Shown here one piece after another: positions 9,291 through 18,122 of a DNA stretch of 64,000 bases. The stretch covers positions 248,001-312,000 of the forward strand of contig JAAVVV010000001.1 in assembly GCA_023910605.1 (NCBI GenBank), written 5' to 3'. The DNA is from Bosea sp. (in: a-proteobacteria). GTDB lineage: Bacteria > Pseudomonadota > Alphaproteobacteria > Rhizobiales > Beijerinckiaceae. The position numbers were made by a program, and so were the translations under genes. The notes under the pieces were generated by a model that saw nothing but the letters and a program-made list of their open reading frames with translations, did not search any database and had not been told where the DNA came from. Each line of letters opens with the position of its first letter. Within the stretch, counting starts at the first letter, position 1.

Positions 9291-12015
9291 ATGCTAAGCG
9301 ACATACCAAAATCAAAGTTTTGCCATGTCGATTTCCGGCGTTTCTGGGGCAAGGCGCAGCCGCAACCGGATGCGAGGTCGTCTGCCAGTATGGCCATTCC
9401 TTGCCCATTTCACCCTGTCGCCTGGCATGGGCTTGATGTCGCGGCCGTGTTTCTTGAGCTTCTTGACGCCTGGCCGGACGAAGCTCGGGCGCTGGAACGC
9501 GCGTTCCAAGGTGATTGGCCGACGGCGCGTGGGGCATTGGCTATCTTGGTTGCCCTGCACGACATCGGCAAATTCGCCCCGGCTTTCCAGGCCAAGGCGC
9601 CGGAACAGGCCCCTTCTGAACTGATACCGTTGCTGACGAATACTGGCATCGACCATGGCGCGACCGGGATCGCCTACTTGGGCTGTGACCGCTACCTCAA
9701 GCGGCAGTGCGACGCCTTGCTGCCACATCTTCACAGCGACGAAAGATGGGCGTTGCTGCAGCCTGTCCTTGGGCATCACGGGCGGCCACTGGTCGACGCG
9801 ACTATTCTGGCCGAACGTGACGGCAGACGCGATGGCCCATCAGCGGACGCCGCGCGGGCATTCATGGATGAAGTGCTTGCCCTGTTCGGCCATCCTGAAC
9901 TGCCAAGGCTAGGGAAAGGACAGGCCGCCACCCTGTCCTGGCGGCTGGCGGGGCTGGTGGCGCTGGCGGATTGGATCGGCTCGAGCCAGACCTGCTTTCC
10001 CTACACGACAGCGGAACTCGGTGCTGCAGATTACTGGACACTGGCGCAGAAGCGGGCGAGGCAGGCGGTTGCGGCCGCGGGCCTTCGTGGCGCGCCGGTC
10101 TCGCAGATGCCGGCAACCGACGCCGTGACGCGCGGCGACTTTGCGTTGACCGATGCGCAAAGCTGGGCGGCGGAGCTCTCGCTCGACGAGGGTGCCGGGC
10201 TCTTCATCCTTGAGGACATGATGGGCTCGGGAAAGACTGAGGCTGCGTTGATTCTCGCGCACCGTCTCATGCAGGCCGGCCGCGCGGGCGGGCTGTATGT
10301 AGCGCTGCCGACAATGGCGACGGCCAATGCGCTTTATGGCCGGATGGTACGCATTTACCGTCGCCTGTTCATGCCGGATGCGTCGCCAAGCCTGATTCTG
10401 GCCCATGGCGCGCGTGATCTTGACGAACAATTCCGCAGCAGCATTGGCCTCGAACGCCTGGTGCCAAATGTGGTCCCGATCACTGCCAGCGAGGATGATG
10501 CGGACGCCTCGGAAGTGGCCTGCGCGCGGTGGCTAGCGGATGACCGGCGCAAGACGTTTCTGGCCGATGTCGGCGTCGGCACGATTGATCAGGCGCTGCT
10601 CGGCATGCTGCCGGTGAAGCATTGCGCGGTGCGGCAACTGGGCCTGCGCCGCCGCGTGCTCATCATCGACGAGGCGCATGCCTATGACGCCTATATGCAG
10701 AAGGAGATCGAGCGGCTGATCAGCTATCAGGGTAGCATGAATGCGCCGGTGATCGTGCTGTCGGCGACATTGCCGTCACTCATCCGGGGCGGCTCACGAA
10801 GGCTTGGGGCGATGCCCGCAAGTTGCCTGCCGTGAGCCAAGGAGAGGCCAGTTATCCGCTGGCGACCGTGCTGGGCCCAACAGGCGCGCGGCAGACACGG
10901 TTGATGCCGCGCGCCGACCTCGTGCGGGAGGTGGCCATCAGGCGCTTGCCCGATCACGCCGCTGCCGATGCGCTGGTGGTCGAGGCTGCACGGCAGGCGC
11001 GGCCGTGGCGCGGCTGTGCAACACGGTCGATGACGCGATCGCGGCGTGGCAGCGTCTGACGGCGCAGGGCATCGAGGCGGAGCTGTTTCATGCCCGCTTC
11101 GCCATGTGCAACCGCATCGCCATCGAGCAGGCGGCGATGGCGCGCTTCGGCAAATCCTCGCTGCCCGAGGATCGGCGCGGCCGCGTGCTGGTGGCGACCC
11201 AGGTGATAGAGCAATCGCTGGATGTCGACTTCGATCTCATGGTCAGCGATCTCGCCCCCATCGATCTTCTGCTGCAGCGCATGGGGCGGGTCTGGCGTCA
11301 TACAGGCCGGCAGGAGCGTGGCTGGGGGCAGCCGACCTTGGCCGTGCTTTCACCCCAAGCCGTGCCGGATGCGCTCGCAGATTGGTATGGCGCGCTGTTT
11401 CCCGCCGGTCAATTTGTCTACCCCGACCACGCGCGGTTGTGGCGCACGGCGCGTCTGCTGTTTGGCAGCGATTGCATCAAGGTACCGGAAGACATGCGCC
11501 CTCTGGTCGAGCAGGTCTATGCCGATGAAATTACGGACGTGCCGGAAGGCCTTGCTCCATCGGTGATCAGGACATCTGGCAAGGATATGGCAAACCGGGG
11601 CCATGCTTCGCTCAATCTGCTGAACCTGGAAGACGGCTACGCGCCACACAGCGGGCTGTGGCAGACCGACATCCGGACGCCAACCCGCCTGAGCGACAAC
11701 CGCACGACGCTGAGGCTGGCGCGAATCAGCGAGGGTAGGCTCATTCCCTACGCAATGACGCCTGATCTGCGACAAGCTTGGGCGCTGTCAGAACTTAGCG
11801 TCAGCGCGCGGCGTGTCAGTGGTCGTGGATGTTATGAGCCGGCGATCGAAACACAGGCGGCAGCGCTCGATGTGTTGTGGGAGCGCGAGGGAATGAAAGC
11901 ACTTTGCCTTCCTTTGCTGGAGGATGGCGAAGGTTGTGTCTTTCATGTCAGAACGTCTGAAGGCAGAAATAAGTCGGGTCGATACGCTGGAATCATTGGA
12001 CTATTTTGGACGTGA
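9291..12015 (+). pseudogene. cas3: Type I-E Cas3 helicase-nuclease, two single-base frameshifts
   Basis: Three successive frames make one Cas3 of about 908 residues, the normal size. The HD nuclease part shows FHPVAWHGLDVAAV, LHDIGKFAPAF and GHHGRP. The SF2 helicase part shows Walker A MGSGKTEAAL, the DEAH box LIIDEAHAYDAYM typical of I-E Cas3, LSATLP, and later TQVIEQSLDVDFDLMVSDLA with QRMGRVWRH. Frame is lost near 10790 (one C restores IRGRLTKAWGDARKLPAVSQ) and near 11000 (one G restores ARQGAAVARLCNTVDDAIAA). As written it makes an HD plus partial-helicase fragment. No cas8e, cse2, cas7, cas5, cas6e, cas1 or cas2 follows; the array starts 29 bases after the stop. Confidence 0.9.
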
Positions 12016-12044
12016 TAATGCAAAAAGAATTGCAGTTATGGTGC

Positions 12045-12866
12045 GTGTTCCCCACGCCCGTGGGGATGAACCGAAGGAAGATTTGTGATGATGATTGACG
12101 GAAACGTGTTCCCCACGCCCGTGGGGATGAACCGCCCGTGACAACCGCATGCACCAATGGCTGGGCGTGTTCCCCACGCCCGTGGGGATGAACCGAGGCG
12201 AGCGCGTCACGTCCTATAGCGTCGCGCGTGTTCCCCACGCCCGTGGGGATGAACCGGTGAAGACTTTATCAGGCGCTTGGCGCTCAATGTGTTCCCCACG
12301 CCCGTGGGGATGAACCGTTGCCAGAGATTGCACCCCCCCCTGCCCCCCTGTGTTCCCCACGCCCGTGGGGATGAACCGCGCATCAGGGTATCGTGCAAGA
12401 GCCCGCCAAGGTGTTCCCCACGCCCGTGGGGATGAACCGACACGCGCCGCCGCAAGCCGCTGGACGCCCGTGTGTTCCCCACGCCCGTGGGGATGAACCG
12501 AAACTCGTCAATCGACATGTCAGACACAACCCGTGTTCCCCACGCCCGTGGGGATGAACCGACCCCGGCGGCGCGACTAATCTTGGCATAACCGTGTTCC
12601 CCACGCCCGTGGGGATGAACCGTAAGCAGGGCCTCGGCGTCCAGATCGCCAATGGCATTCCCCACGCCCGTGGGGATGAACCGACCTTCAGGTGCGCCCA
12701 GTTCCACAGATGCCGGTGTTCCCCACGCCCGTGGGGATGAACCGGTGCCCATCCGTCGCGGCGTAGGTGATGTGCCGTGTTCCCCACGCCCGTGGGGATG
12801 AACCGGCTTGTGGGCACATCATCGCGTGAACGCTGTTGTGTTCCCCACGCCCGTGGGGATGAACCG
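12045..12866 (+). CRISPR. Type I-E CRISPR array, 14 repeats and 13 spacers
   Basis: Repeats of 29 bp (begin GTGTTCCCC, contain the stem CCCCACGCCCGTGGGG, end GATGAACCG) occur every 61 bp from 12045 to 12838; all spacers are 32 bp and all differ. This is the type I-E repeat. Repeat 11 (12655) is degenerate, starting GCATTCC, consistent with its leader-distal position if the leader is on the left. The bases before repeat 1 (12016-12044) are AT-rich and may be the inner end of a leader. The array stops at an IS66 terminus, whose first G is the last base of repeat 14, so the true end is probably lost. No spacer was seen to match the window. Confidence 0.97.
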
Positions 12867-12942
12867 TAAGCGTGTAGGCAACCCCACGTATCTTTTGGTG
12901 TTCTGATCGCTCATTTTCCCGGTGAATCATGTGGGGAATCCT

Positions 12943-13326
12943 ATGAGCGAGAGTATGAATCAAGATCGAGTTTTTGAGGTTTTGACGGCAGCGCCGGTGC
13001 GGACGAGGCGCAGGCTACGTGATTGGTCGGTCGACGAGAAGGCACGACTGATTTCCCAGACGCTGTTGCCTGGTGCGAATGTTTCGGCGATTGCGCGTTC
13101 TGCCGGGGTTGACCCTTCGCAGCTTTATGGATGGCGGCGACAGGCCCGGGCATCCGGGGCGGTCAAAGCCATGCCCGTTGCGCACGATGAGGTGAAGTTT
13201 GCGCGCGTCGAGGCGGCTGGCAACTGGGCTGTGGAGATTGTCATTCGGGATACGGTTGTCCGCGTTGGCGGCGACATCGATGCGGATCATCTGACCGTGA
13301 TACTGAGGGCGGTGCGCAAAGCATGA
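12943..13326 (+). CDS. tnpA: IS66 accessory protein TnpA
   Basis: A 127-residue IS66 OrfA. The N-terminal helix-turn-helix reads RRRLRDWSVDEKARLISQTL and GANVSAIARSAGVDPSQLYG, followed by WRRQAR. I chose ATG 12943 (MSESMNQDRV) because the upstream start lies in the element's terminal region. It overlaps tnpB by four bases. TnpA and TnpB are needed with TnpC for IS66 transposition, though their exact roles are poorly known. It looks intact. Confidence 0.93.
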   Translation: MSESMNQDRVFEVLTAAPVRTRRRLRDWSVDEKARLISQTLLPGANVSAIARSAGVDPSQLYGWRRQARASGAVKAMPVAHDEVKFARVEAAGNWAVEIVIRDTVVRVGGDIDADHLTVILRAVRKA

Positions 13327-13667
13327 TTGGCCTGGGTGTCGTCGTTTACGTGTCGTGCCAGCCCGTCGACTTTCGTAAAGGTGCCGCATCCCTGATGGTG
13401 CTTGTCCGGGATGGCGGCCTCGACCCGTTCAACGGCGCGCTTTACGTGTTTCGGTCGAAACGTGCGGACCGTGTTCGGATCGTGTGGTGGGATGGCAGCG
13501 GCGTTTGTCTCTATTCGAAGACGCTTGAGGAGCAAGGCTTTTGCTGGCCTGCCCTATCGGCGGCTCGCATTCGCCTGGACCATTCGCAGCTGATGGCTCT
13601 TCTGGCCGGGATGGACTGGAAGAAGATCCGTCCGACAAAGGTGCGGCGACCCTTGCTGACGGGATGA
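13323..13667 (+). CDS. tnpB: IS66 accessory protein TnpB
   Basis: A 114-residue IS66 OrfB2-type protein. VVVYVSCQPVDFRKGAASLM near the start, then NGALYVFRSKRADRVRIVWW and DGSGVCLYSKTLEEQGF are the conserved core of this family. It starts within the tnpA stop (ATGA overlap) and ends 76 bases before tnpC. Its role in transposition is accessory and not well defined. No defects seen. Confidence 0.94.
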   Translation: MIGLGVVVYVSCQPVDFRKGAASLMVLVRDGGLDPFNGALYVFRSKRADRVRIVWWDGSGVCLYSKTLEEQGFCWPALSAARIRLDHSQLMALLAGMDWKKIRPTKVRRPLLTG

Positions 13668-13743
13668 TGTCGATCTGCGGCAAGATGAATCATGCTGCTG
13701 TAATCATTGGGAAAGTGAGCGGTTTTGTGCTCTATTTGCACCC

Positions 13744-15411
13744 ATGGATTTACCCCTGAACACCTTGCCGGACGACGTGGATGCGCTCAAGGCGATGGTG
13801 CTCGCCCTGGCGCGTGCGCAGGCGCAAGGGGATGTTCGATTAAGAGCCGCGGAGGCTGAAATCGCCCGGCTGGAGGCGATCGAACAGAGCGCCAACGAGC
13901 GGATTGCCAACCTGACGCTGATCATGAAGGTCTTGCAGCGCGCGCAACATGGCAAGCGCTCTGAACGGCTCCGCGCCGGTGGTCCTGGGGTCCTCGACGA
14001 CGAGCAGATTGCCTTTGCCTTCGAGGAGGTGGAGACCGGCCTTTCGAGCGTCCAGAGCGAACTCGACCGGGGCGCCAGGGACAAGCCGAAACGCGCTCCA
14101 CGCCCGCGCAAAGGCTTTGCTGCGCATCTTGAGCGCATCGAGGAGGTCATCGAGCCGGAACTCCCCGCTGGATATGAGGGCCTGGAGAAGGTGCTGATCA
14201 GCGAAGACCGTTCCGAACGGCTCGATGTCATTCCGCCGAAGTTCAGGGTCATCGTGACGCGCCGTCCCAAATATGCCTTCCGTGGCCATGACGGCGTGAT
14301 CCAGGCGCTCGCACCGGCACACATCATCGAAGCCGGATTGCCAACGGAACGGCTGCTCGCCTTTATCGCGGTCTCCAAATATGCCGACGGTCTTCCGCTT
14401 TACCGTCAGGAGGCGATCTACCTGCGCGACGGGGTCGAGATCAGCCGATCCCTGATGGCCCAATGGATGGGCCATCTTGGGTTTGAACTGCAGATACTGG
14501 CCGATTACATCCTCGAAAAGATCAAGGAGGGTGAGCGGATCTTTGCCGACGAAACGAGCTTGCCCACTCTGGCTCCCGGATCGGGGAAAGCAACCAAGGC
14601 CTGGTTATGGGCCTACGCGCGCGATGATCGCCCCTATGGCGGCACCAGTCCGCCAATGGTGGCCTATCGCTTCGAAGACGGCAGAGGCGCTGAATGTGTG
14701 GCCCGTCATCTGTCCGGGTACAACGGCATCCTGCAGGTCGATGGATACGTGGCCTATAGCAGCCTTGCCAAGAGCCAGGCCAAGAGCCAGGCCAAAAGCC
14801 AGGCCAAAAGCCAGGCCAAAACCGGCAGCACAGAAACGATGAGGCTTGCCGGATGTTGGGCGCATCTCAGGCGCAGGTTCTACGATCTGCACATCAGCGG
14901 CGTCTCGCAGGCTGCCACGGACAGCGTCATGGCCATGACCGAGCTGTGGAGGGTCGAAGATGACGTGCGCGGCCGGAATGCAGACACCCGCGCGAAGCTC
15001 CGGCAGGAAAAGTCTGCGCCTGTCGTCGCGCGCCTCTTCGATCTTTGGGAACGGGAGCTCGGCAAGGTCTCCGGCAAGTCCAAGACGGCGGAAGCAATCC
15101 GCTATGCGCTCGCCCGCCGTGAAGCACTCGAACGGTTCCTCTCCGACGGTCGCATTGAAATCGACTCCAACATCGTCGAACGGGCCATCAGGCCCCAAAC
15201 CATTACGCGAAAGAACAGCCTCTTTGCCGGAAGTGAAGGCGGTGGCAGGACCTGGGCTACACTGGGAACGCTTCTGCAAACCGCCAGGATGAACAATGTC
15301 GATCCTCTCGACTGGCTGTCGCAAACCCTCGCGCATATCGCCCAAGGATGGCCCGCATCCAAAATCGACGCCCTCATGCCCTGGAACTTCAGGTCAAACG
15401 CCCTCAGCTAA
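13744..15411 (+). CDS. tnpC: IS66-family transposase TnpC
   Basis: A 555-residue IS66 DDE transposase. The N-terminal coiled coil (ALARAQAQGDVRLRAAEAEI) is followed by the RRAQHGKRSERL-type motif (here QRAQHGKRSERLRAG). The catalytic core includes IFADETSLPTLAPGSGKAT, LQVDGYVAY and CWAHLRRRFYDLH, and the C-terminus has IEIDSNIVERAIRPQTITRK with NSLFAGSEGGG. Between the second aspartate region and CWAH it carries an odd lysine/glutamine-rich insert, four AKSQ repeats. It stops 2 bases before the terminal CGCTTAC. It appears able to be active apart from the unknown effect of the insert. Confidence 0.94.
   Translation: MDLPLNTLPDDVDALKAMVLALARAQAQGDVRLRAAEAEIARLEAIEQSANERIANLTLIMKVLQRAQHGKRSERLRAGGPGVLDDEQIAFAFEEVETGLSSVQSELDRGARDKPKRAPRPRKGFAAHLERIEEVIEPELPAGYEGLEKVLISEDRSERLDVIPPKFRVIVTRRPKYAFRGHDGVIQALAPAHIIEAGLPTERLLAFIAVSKYADGLPLYRQEAIYLRDGVEISRSLMAQWMGHLGFELQILADYILEKIKEGERIFADETSLPTLAPGSGKATKAWLWAYARDDRPYGGTSPPMVAYRFEDGRGAECVARHLSGYNGILQVDGYVAYSSLAKSQAKSQAKSQAKSQAKTGSTETMRLAGCWAHLRRRFYDLHISGVSQAATDSVMAMTELWRVEDDVRGRNADTRAKLRQEKSAPVVARLFDLWERELGKVSGKSKTAEAIRYALARREALERFLSDGRIEIDSNIVERAIRPQTITRKNSLFAGSEGGGRTWATLGTLLQTARMNNVDPLDWLSQTLAHIAQGWPASKIDALMPWNFRSNALS
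14767..14814 (+). repeat. Four 12-bp tandem repeats inside tnpC
   Basis: The unit GCCAAGAGCCAG (with an A/G variant) is repeated four times with a partial fifth, giving AKSQ four times in the IS66 transposase. The reading frame is kept. This is probably slippage expansion in a linker between conserved blocks. Confidence 0.9.
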
Positions 15412-15419
15412 CCGCTTAC

Positions 15420-15993
15420 CGTGCAGGGCTACAACGCGCAGGCAGTGGTGACGACCGGGCAGATCATCCTGGCCGCTGACGTCACCACCGAGGCCAACGA
15501 TGTGCGCCAACTCACCGGCATGCTTGACCAGGCACAGGCCAATGCCGAAGCAGTGCCGGGCGAGGAAGCGGTTCTCGGCGCGGCGGTTGCGGATGCCGGG
15601 TACTGGTCGGAGGCGGATGCCGGGTACTGGTCGGAGGCGAATGCCGAAAGCCAGACCGGGGAATGCGAACTGTTCATTGCAACCCAGAAGGATCACAAGC
15701 AGCGAGCTGCCTTGCGGGAGGCACCATCGCCGCGGGGGCGGATGCCGAAGTCAATGACCGCGCGCGAGCGTATGGATCGCAAGCTGCGGACCAGGCGCGG
15801 CCGTGGGCTCTACCGTCAACGGGGAGCCAGCGTCGAGCCGGTGTTCGGACAGATGAAGGATCGCCAGGATGCCGGTCGCTTCAGCATGCGCGGGCTTGAG
15901 CTCTGCCGCGGCGAGTGGCAGCTCCAGGCCGCCGTTCACAACCTTCGAAAACTGCACCGGGAGTCCGTCCGCCGAACAGAAAACGCAGGTTAG
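15420..15993 (+). pseudogene. IS1182-family transposase, C-terminal fragment
   Basis: About 190 codons with no native start. VQGYNAQAVVTTGQIILAAD is the central DDE-domain motif of IS1182-type transposases, and RQRGASVEPVFGQMKDRQDA with RGLELCRGEWQLQAAVHNLR is their C-terminal block. It is cut on the left exactly at the IS66 terminus. It holds an internal 24-bp tandem duplication (15592-15639) repeating DAGYWSEA in frame. The likely IS end lies near 16112, at GCGACAGGCTCTTA. Confidence 0.8.
15592..15639 (+). repeat. 24-bp tandem duplication in the IS1182-type fragment
   Basis: Two exact copies of a 24-bp unit beginning GATGCCGGGTACTGG, giving DAGYWSEA twice. It is in frame and probably arose by slippage after the gene was inactivated. 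Confidence 0.9.
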
Positions 15994-16299
15994 AACCGCC
16001 AGAATGGCCGAAAACCCGCCTCAATGAGCCGCAAGAACCCGCTTCTCTACGCCGTCATGGCGCGCTGGAGCGCGGTGAACCTAAAAAAACACCTATTGGG
16101 CGACAGGCTCTTAGGGCCTCGACATAGCCGTCGAACGCCGTTTCACTCTCGACTGTCCAGATGTCCATTGCCGCTCGATTCCTCAATTACCGAGCGGCAC
16201 GCTATCAAATCAGACGTCAGCGCGAAGCTCCGCAAGACCGCGACTTTCTGACTCAGTAAGACTAAGCGTTTGATTTCGAGCAGCTCTTGTTCTGACCCC
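15994..16299. other. Intergenic stretch with IS1182-type tail, no gene seen
   Basis: The first 120 bases look like the 3' noncoding end of the IS1182-type element. From about 16113 to 16299 the sequence becomes more AT-rich. I see no open frame with a recognisable product and no convincing RNA gene. Confidence 0.5.
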
Positions 16300-16626
16300 C
16301 TACTGCCACATCCTAATTTCGCCATCAGCGTATTCTAGTATACCCCTTTCTCTTTCAGCATCTTCGCCACTTGGCCTAAATGCAATAAAAATGAATTCTT
16401 CGTCGGGGATGCTTATAAATCTAGAAATATCTGAAGATTTGATCCAGCCCAGCGAGTATTTTGGTCCGATTTTTTTAAGTATTTCTCCGTTCTTATTCTT
16501 AATCTCGCCTCCCAAGCTCCAGATAATCGACGGGAACACATTTGCGCTGTCGCCCCCGAAGGTCTTGTTATCGCCTGCTGCTGATATGAGCAGGTTTCTA
16601 AGGTTGGGGCCAATGCTGAATGCCAT
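16300..16626 (-). CDS. Hypothetical protein, second gene of a small unknown pair
   Basis: A 108-residue protein not recognised. I chose ATG 16626 (MAFSIGPNLRNLLISAAGDN) because AAAGGA lies about 8 bases upstream; a longer frame begins at 16662. It has no signal peptide or membrane segment. The composition is mixed, with a probable beta-rich middle (KYSLGWIKSSDISRFISIPD, EFIFIAF). Codon use is more AT-rich than the surrounding IS DNA. It follows a cysteine-rich small gene on the same strand with 32 bases between, so the two are probably one transcription unit. Its function is unknown. Confidence 0.55.
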   Translation of the reverse strand: MAFSIGPNLRNLLISAAGDNKTFGGDSANVFPSIIWSLGGEIKNKNGEILKKIGPKYSLGWIKSSDISRFISIPDEEFIFIAFRPSGEDAERERGILEYADGEIRMWQ

Positions 16627-16658
16627 TTTGCGAGTCCTTTCACCAAGCAGATACCATT

Positions 16659-17012
16659 TCAATAATTAATCTGACCGGCTGGACAGTAATTACCTGGATA
16701 AGTAAGACCGAAAACATACCCAGTAGCAAAATCAGTGTATGTACAATATGATGTGTTAGTTCTAGAATTGTAATCCCACCCAGTCAGGTATCCGCTGAAT
16801 GTAACTTTGCCAGAGGCAGAGACGGTGTAAACATCTGCCGGCGCATCAACTTCCGGCGTATCAACTTCCGGCGTATCAACTGCCGGCGTATCAGCACAAC
16901 CACAACCACAACCAGCAAGCTCGTTGACGGCAACTGCTTCTTTCAGCTCAGTGAGAAGCGCGGTTAAATCCTGATTGGCGAGCGAAACCCGAACTGGAAC
17001 GATATTAAGCAT
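16659..17012 (-). CDS. Hypothetical small protein with Cys-Gly run and PEVDT repeats
   Basis: A 117-residue protein, not recognised. ATG 17012 is preceded by AGGGGG at good spacing. The first 30 residues (LANQDLTALLTELKEAVAVN) look like an amphipathic leader and are followed at once by ELAGCGCGC. Then come three to four five-residue repeats (PAVDT, PEVDT, PEVDA), and finally a 60-residue tail rich in Tyr, Thr, Gly with two cysteines (NTSYCTYTDFATGYVFGLTY). There is no classical signal peptide. The layout (acidic leader, Gly-Cys boundary, repeat linker) recalls a peptide precursor, but no modifying enzyme is visible nearby. The role is unknown. Confidence 0.6.
   Translation of the reverse strand: MLNIVPVRVSLANQDLTALLTELKEAVAVNELAGCGCGCADTPAVDTPEVDTPEVDAPADVYTVSASGKVTFSGYLTGWDYNSRTNTSYCTYTDFATGYVFGLTYPGNYCPAGQINY
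16840..16884 (-). repeat. 15-bp tandem repeats coding for PEVDT units
   Basis: Three consecutive 15-bp units of the form GGCGTATCAACTTCC (forward strand) with few changes, coding on the reverse strand for a five-residue linker repeat in the Cys-Gly protein. Unit number could vary by slippage. Confidence 0.85.
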
Positions 17013-17298
17013 GCAATCCCCCTTACGTGAACAGCCCCAAATTGATCTCATTTTGGCCACACAGAGTCAAGTTTCCCTCATCAAAGACTGATCGGGGCAC
17101 ATTGAGTGGTCCGGTTGGAATGTTATACTCCGAGTCACCCGGAAGCCGAATTTGGTGTTGACGCGAGGCAGCTCTGGGATTCAGCTTTGCCGATGATACG
17201 CTCTGGTTTTCTTTCCCCACCAGAACGCCGTGTGATCCACCCCCAATGAATTGGTCCACCTTGAAGTATGTCTTATGGCAACGAGGAGGATCCGATCC

Positions 17299-17577
17299 AT
17301 GCCGAGAAAACGTCATAAACCTGAAGAGATCGTCGCGAAGCTGCGGCAAGTCGACGTCCTGGTCTCGCAGGGCAAATCCGTTGCGGATGCTGTCCGCGCT
17401 ATCGGCGTGACCGAGGTCACGTATTACCGCTGGCGGCAGGAGTTCGGCGGGCTGAAGTCTGATCAGGTCAAGCGGATGAAGGAACTTGAGGCAGAGAATG
17501 CCCGGCTCCGTCGTGCCGTCTCCGATCTGACGCTGGACAAGATGATCCTGGCGGAGGCGGCAAGGGGAAACTTCTGA
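17299..17577 (+). CDS. IS3-family OrfA
   Basis: A 92-residue OrfA from ATG 17299 (MPRKRHKPEEIVAKLRQVDV). QGKSVADAVRAIGVTEVTYY is the helix-turn-helix, WRQEFGGLKSDQVKRMKELE leads into a leucine-zipper-like coiled coil (ENARLRRAVSDLTLDKMILA). GGAGG lies upstream. OrfB follows in the -1 frame, so a fusion protein would normally come from programmed frameshifting near 17570. OrfA is intact but the element as a whole is not. Confidence 0.88.
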   Translation: MPRKRHKPEEIVAKLRQVDVLVSQGKSVADAVRAIGVTEVTYYRWRQEFGGLKSDQVKRMKELEAENARLRRAVSDLTLDKMILAEAARGNF

Positions 17578-18122
17578 GCCCCGCGCGGCGTCGCGCCTGC
17601 ATCGACCATATCCGGTCTGAACTGAAGTTGTCCGAGCGGCGGGTTTGCCGCGTGCTCGGGCAGCATCGTTCGACGCAGCGCCGACGCCCCAAGGGGCCTG
17701 ACGATGAAGAAGCGCTCATCAAGGACATGACCGAACTGGTTCGCCAGTATGGCCGGTATGGCTATCGGAAGATCGCGGAGCTTTTGCGTTCGACCGCCGG
17801 CTGGGTGGTGAACGACAAGCGGGTCGAACGCATCTGGCGGCGCGAGGGGCTGAAGGTTCCGGCAAAGCAGCCAAAGAAGGGGCGGCTCTGGCTGGCCGAT
17901 GGTTCCTGCATGCGGCTGCGAGCGGAATACCCCAATCATGTCTGGTCCTACGACTTCGTCGAGGACCGGACCCATGAGGGGAAGAAATACCGGATACTCA
18001 ACCTGATCGACGAGTTCACCCATGAATGCCTGGCGATCCGGATCGACCGGCAGCTCAGGTCCATCGACGTGATCGACGTCCTGTCCGATCTCTTCATCCT
18101 GCGGGGGGGGGGGCGTGCCCGG
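17574..18122 (+). pseudogene. IS3-family OrfB, C-terminus lost
   Basis: In the -1 frame after orfA: SPARRRACIDHIRSELKLSE, then YGRYGYRKIAELLRSTAGWV and the catalytic domain start NHVWSYDFVEDRTHEGKKYR (first Asp) with LIDEFTHECLAIRID. It stops making sense after DLFILRG, just before the second catalytic Asp (usually in RSDNGPEF), where a run of 11 G and then the IS6 terminus appear. Two of three catalytic residues are missing. Confidence 0.85.

Larger units (their letters stand above)
12866..15419 (+). mobile_element. IS66-family element A
   Basis: Begins GTAAGCG at 12866 and ends CGCTTAC at 15413-15419, the usual IS66 termini, and contains tnpA, tnpB and tnpC in the usual order. The 8 bases flanking each side (ends GATGAACC on the left, starts CGTGCAGG on the right) do not match, so there is no target duplication. 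The DNA on the right is an IS1182-type gene, not CRISPR, so a rearrangement followed the insertion. Length 2554 bp. Confidence 0.9.
17231..18122 (+). mobile_element. IS3-family element, truncated on the right
   Basis: Starts near TGTGATCCACCCCC and contains orfA and most of orfB of an IS3 (IS511-like) element. The right part is missing: an IS6 element begins at 18123 inside orfB, and the remainder is not found beyond it. No target duplication can be checked. Confidence 0.75.

Noticed and set aside
12898-12903. GTGTTC after repeat 14, like the start of a 15th repeat
   Set aside because: It lies inside the IS66 terminal region, the spacing would be 31 bp instead of 32, and the match is only six bases.
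12207-12963. Long reverse-strand reading frames with repeated HPHGRGEH and SSPRAWGT blocks, looking like a repeat protein
   Set aside because: They are translations of the CRISPR repeats in different frames. The 61-bp period and unique 32-bp spacers explain them.
17023-17349. A 108-codon reverse frame between the Cys-Gly gene and the IS3 orfA
   Set aside because: It runs through the IS3 terminus and the orfA start and has no protein-like features.
18104-18114. A run of 11 G before the IS6 terminus, considered as a programmed frameshift site in IS3 orfB
   Set aside because: The normal IS3 frameshift is at the orfA/orfB junction near 17570. Here the gene simply ends at the IS6 insertion, and the G-run is probably a junction or sequencing slip.
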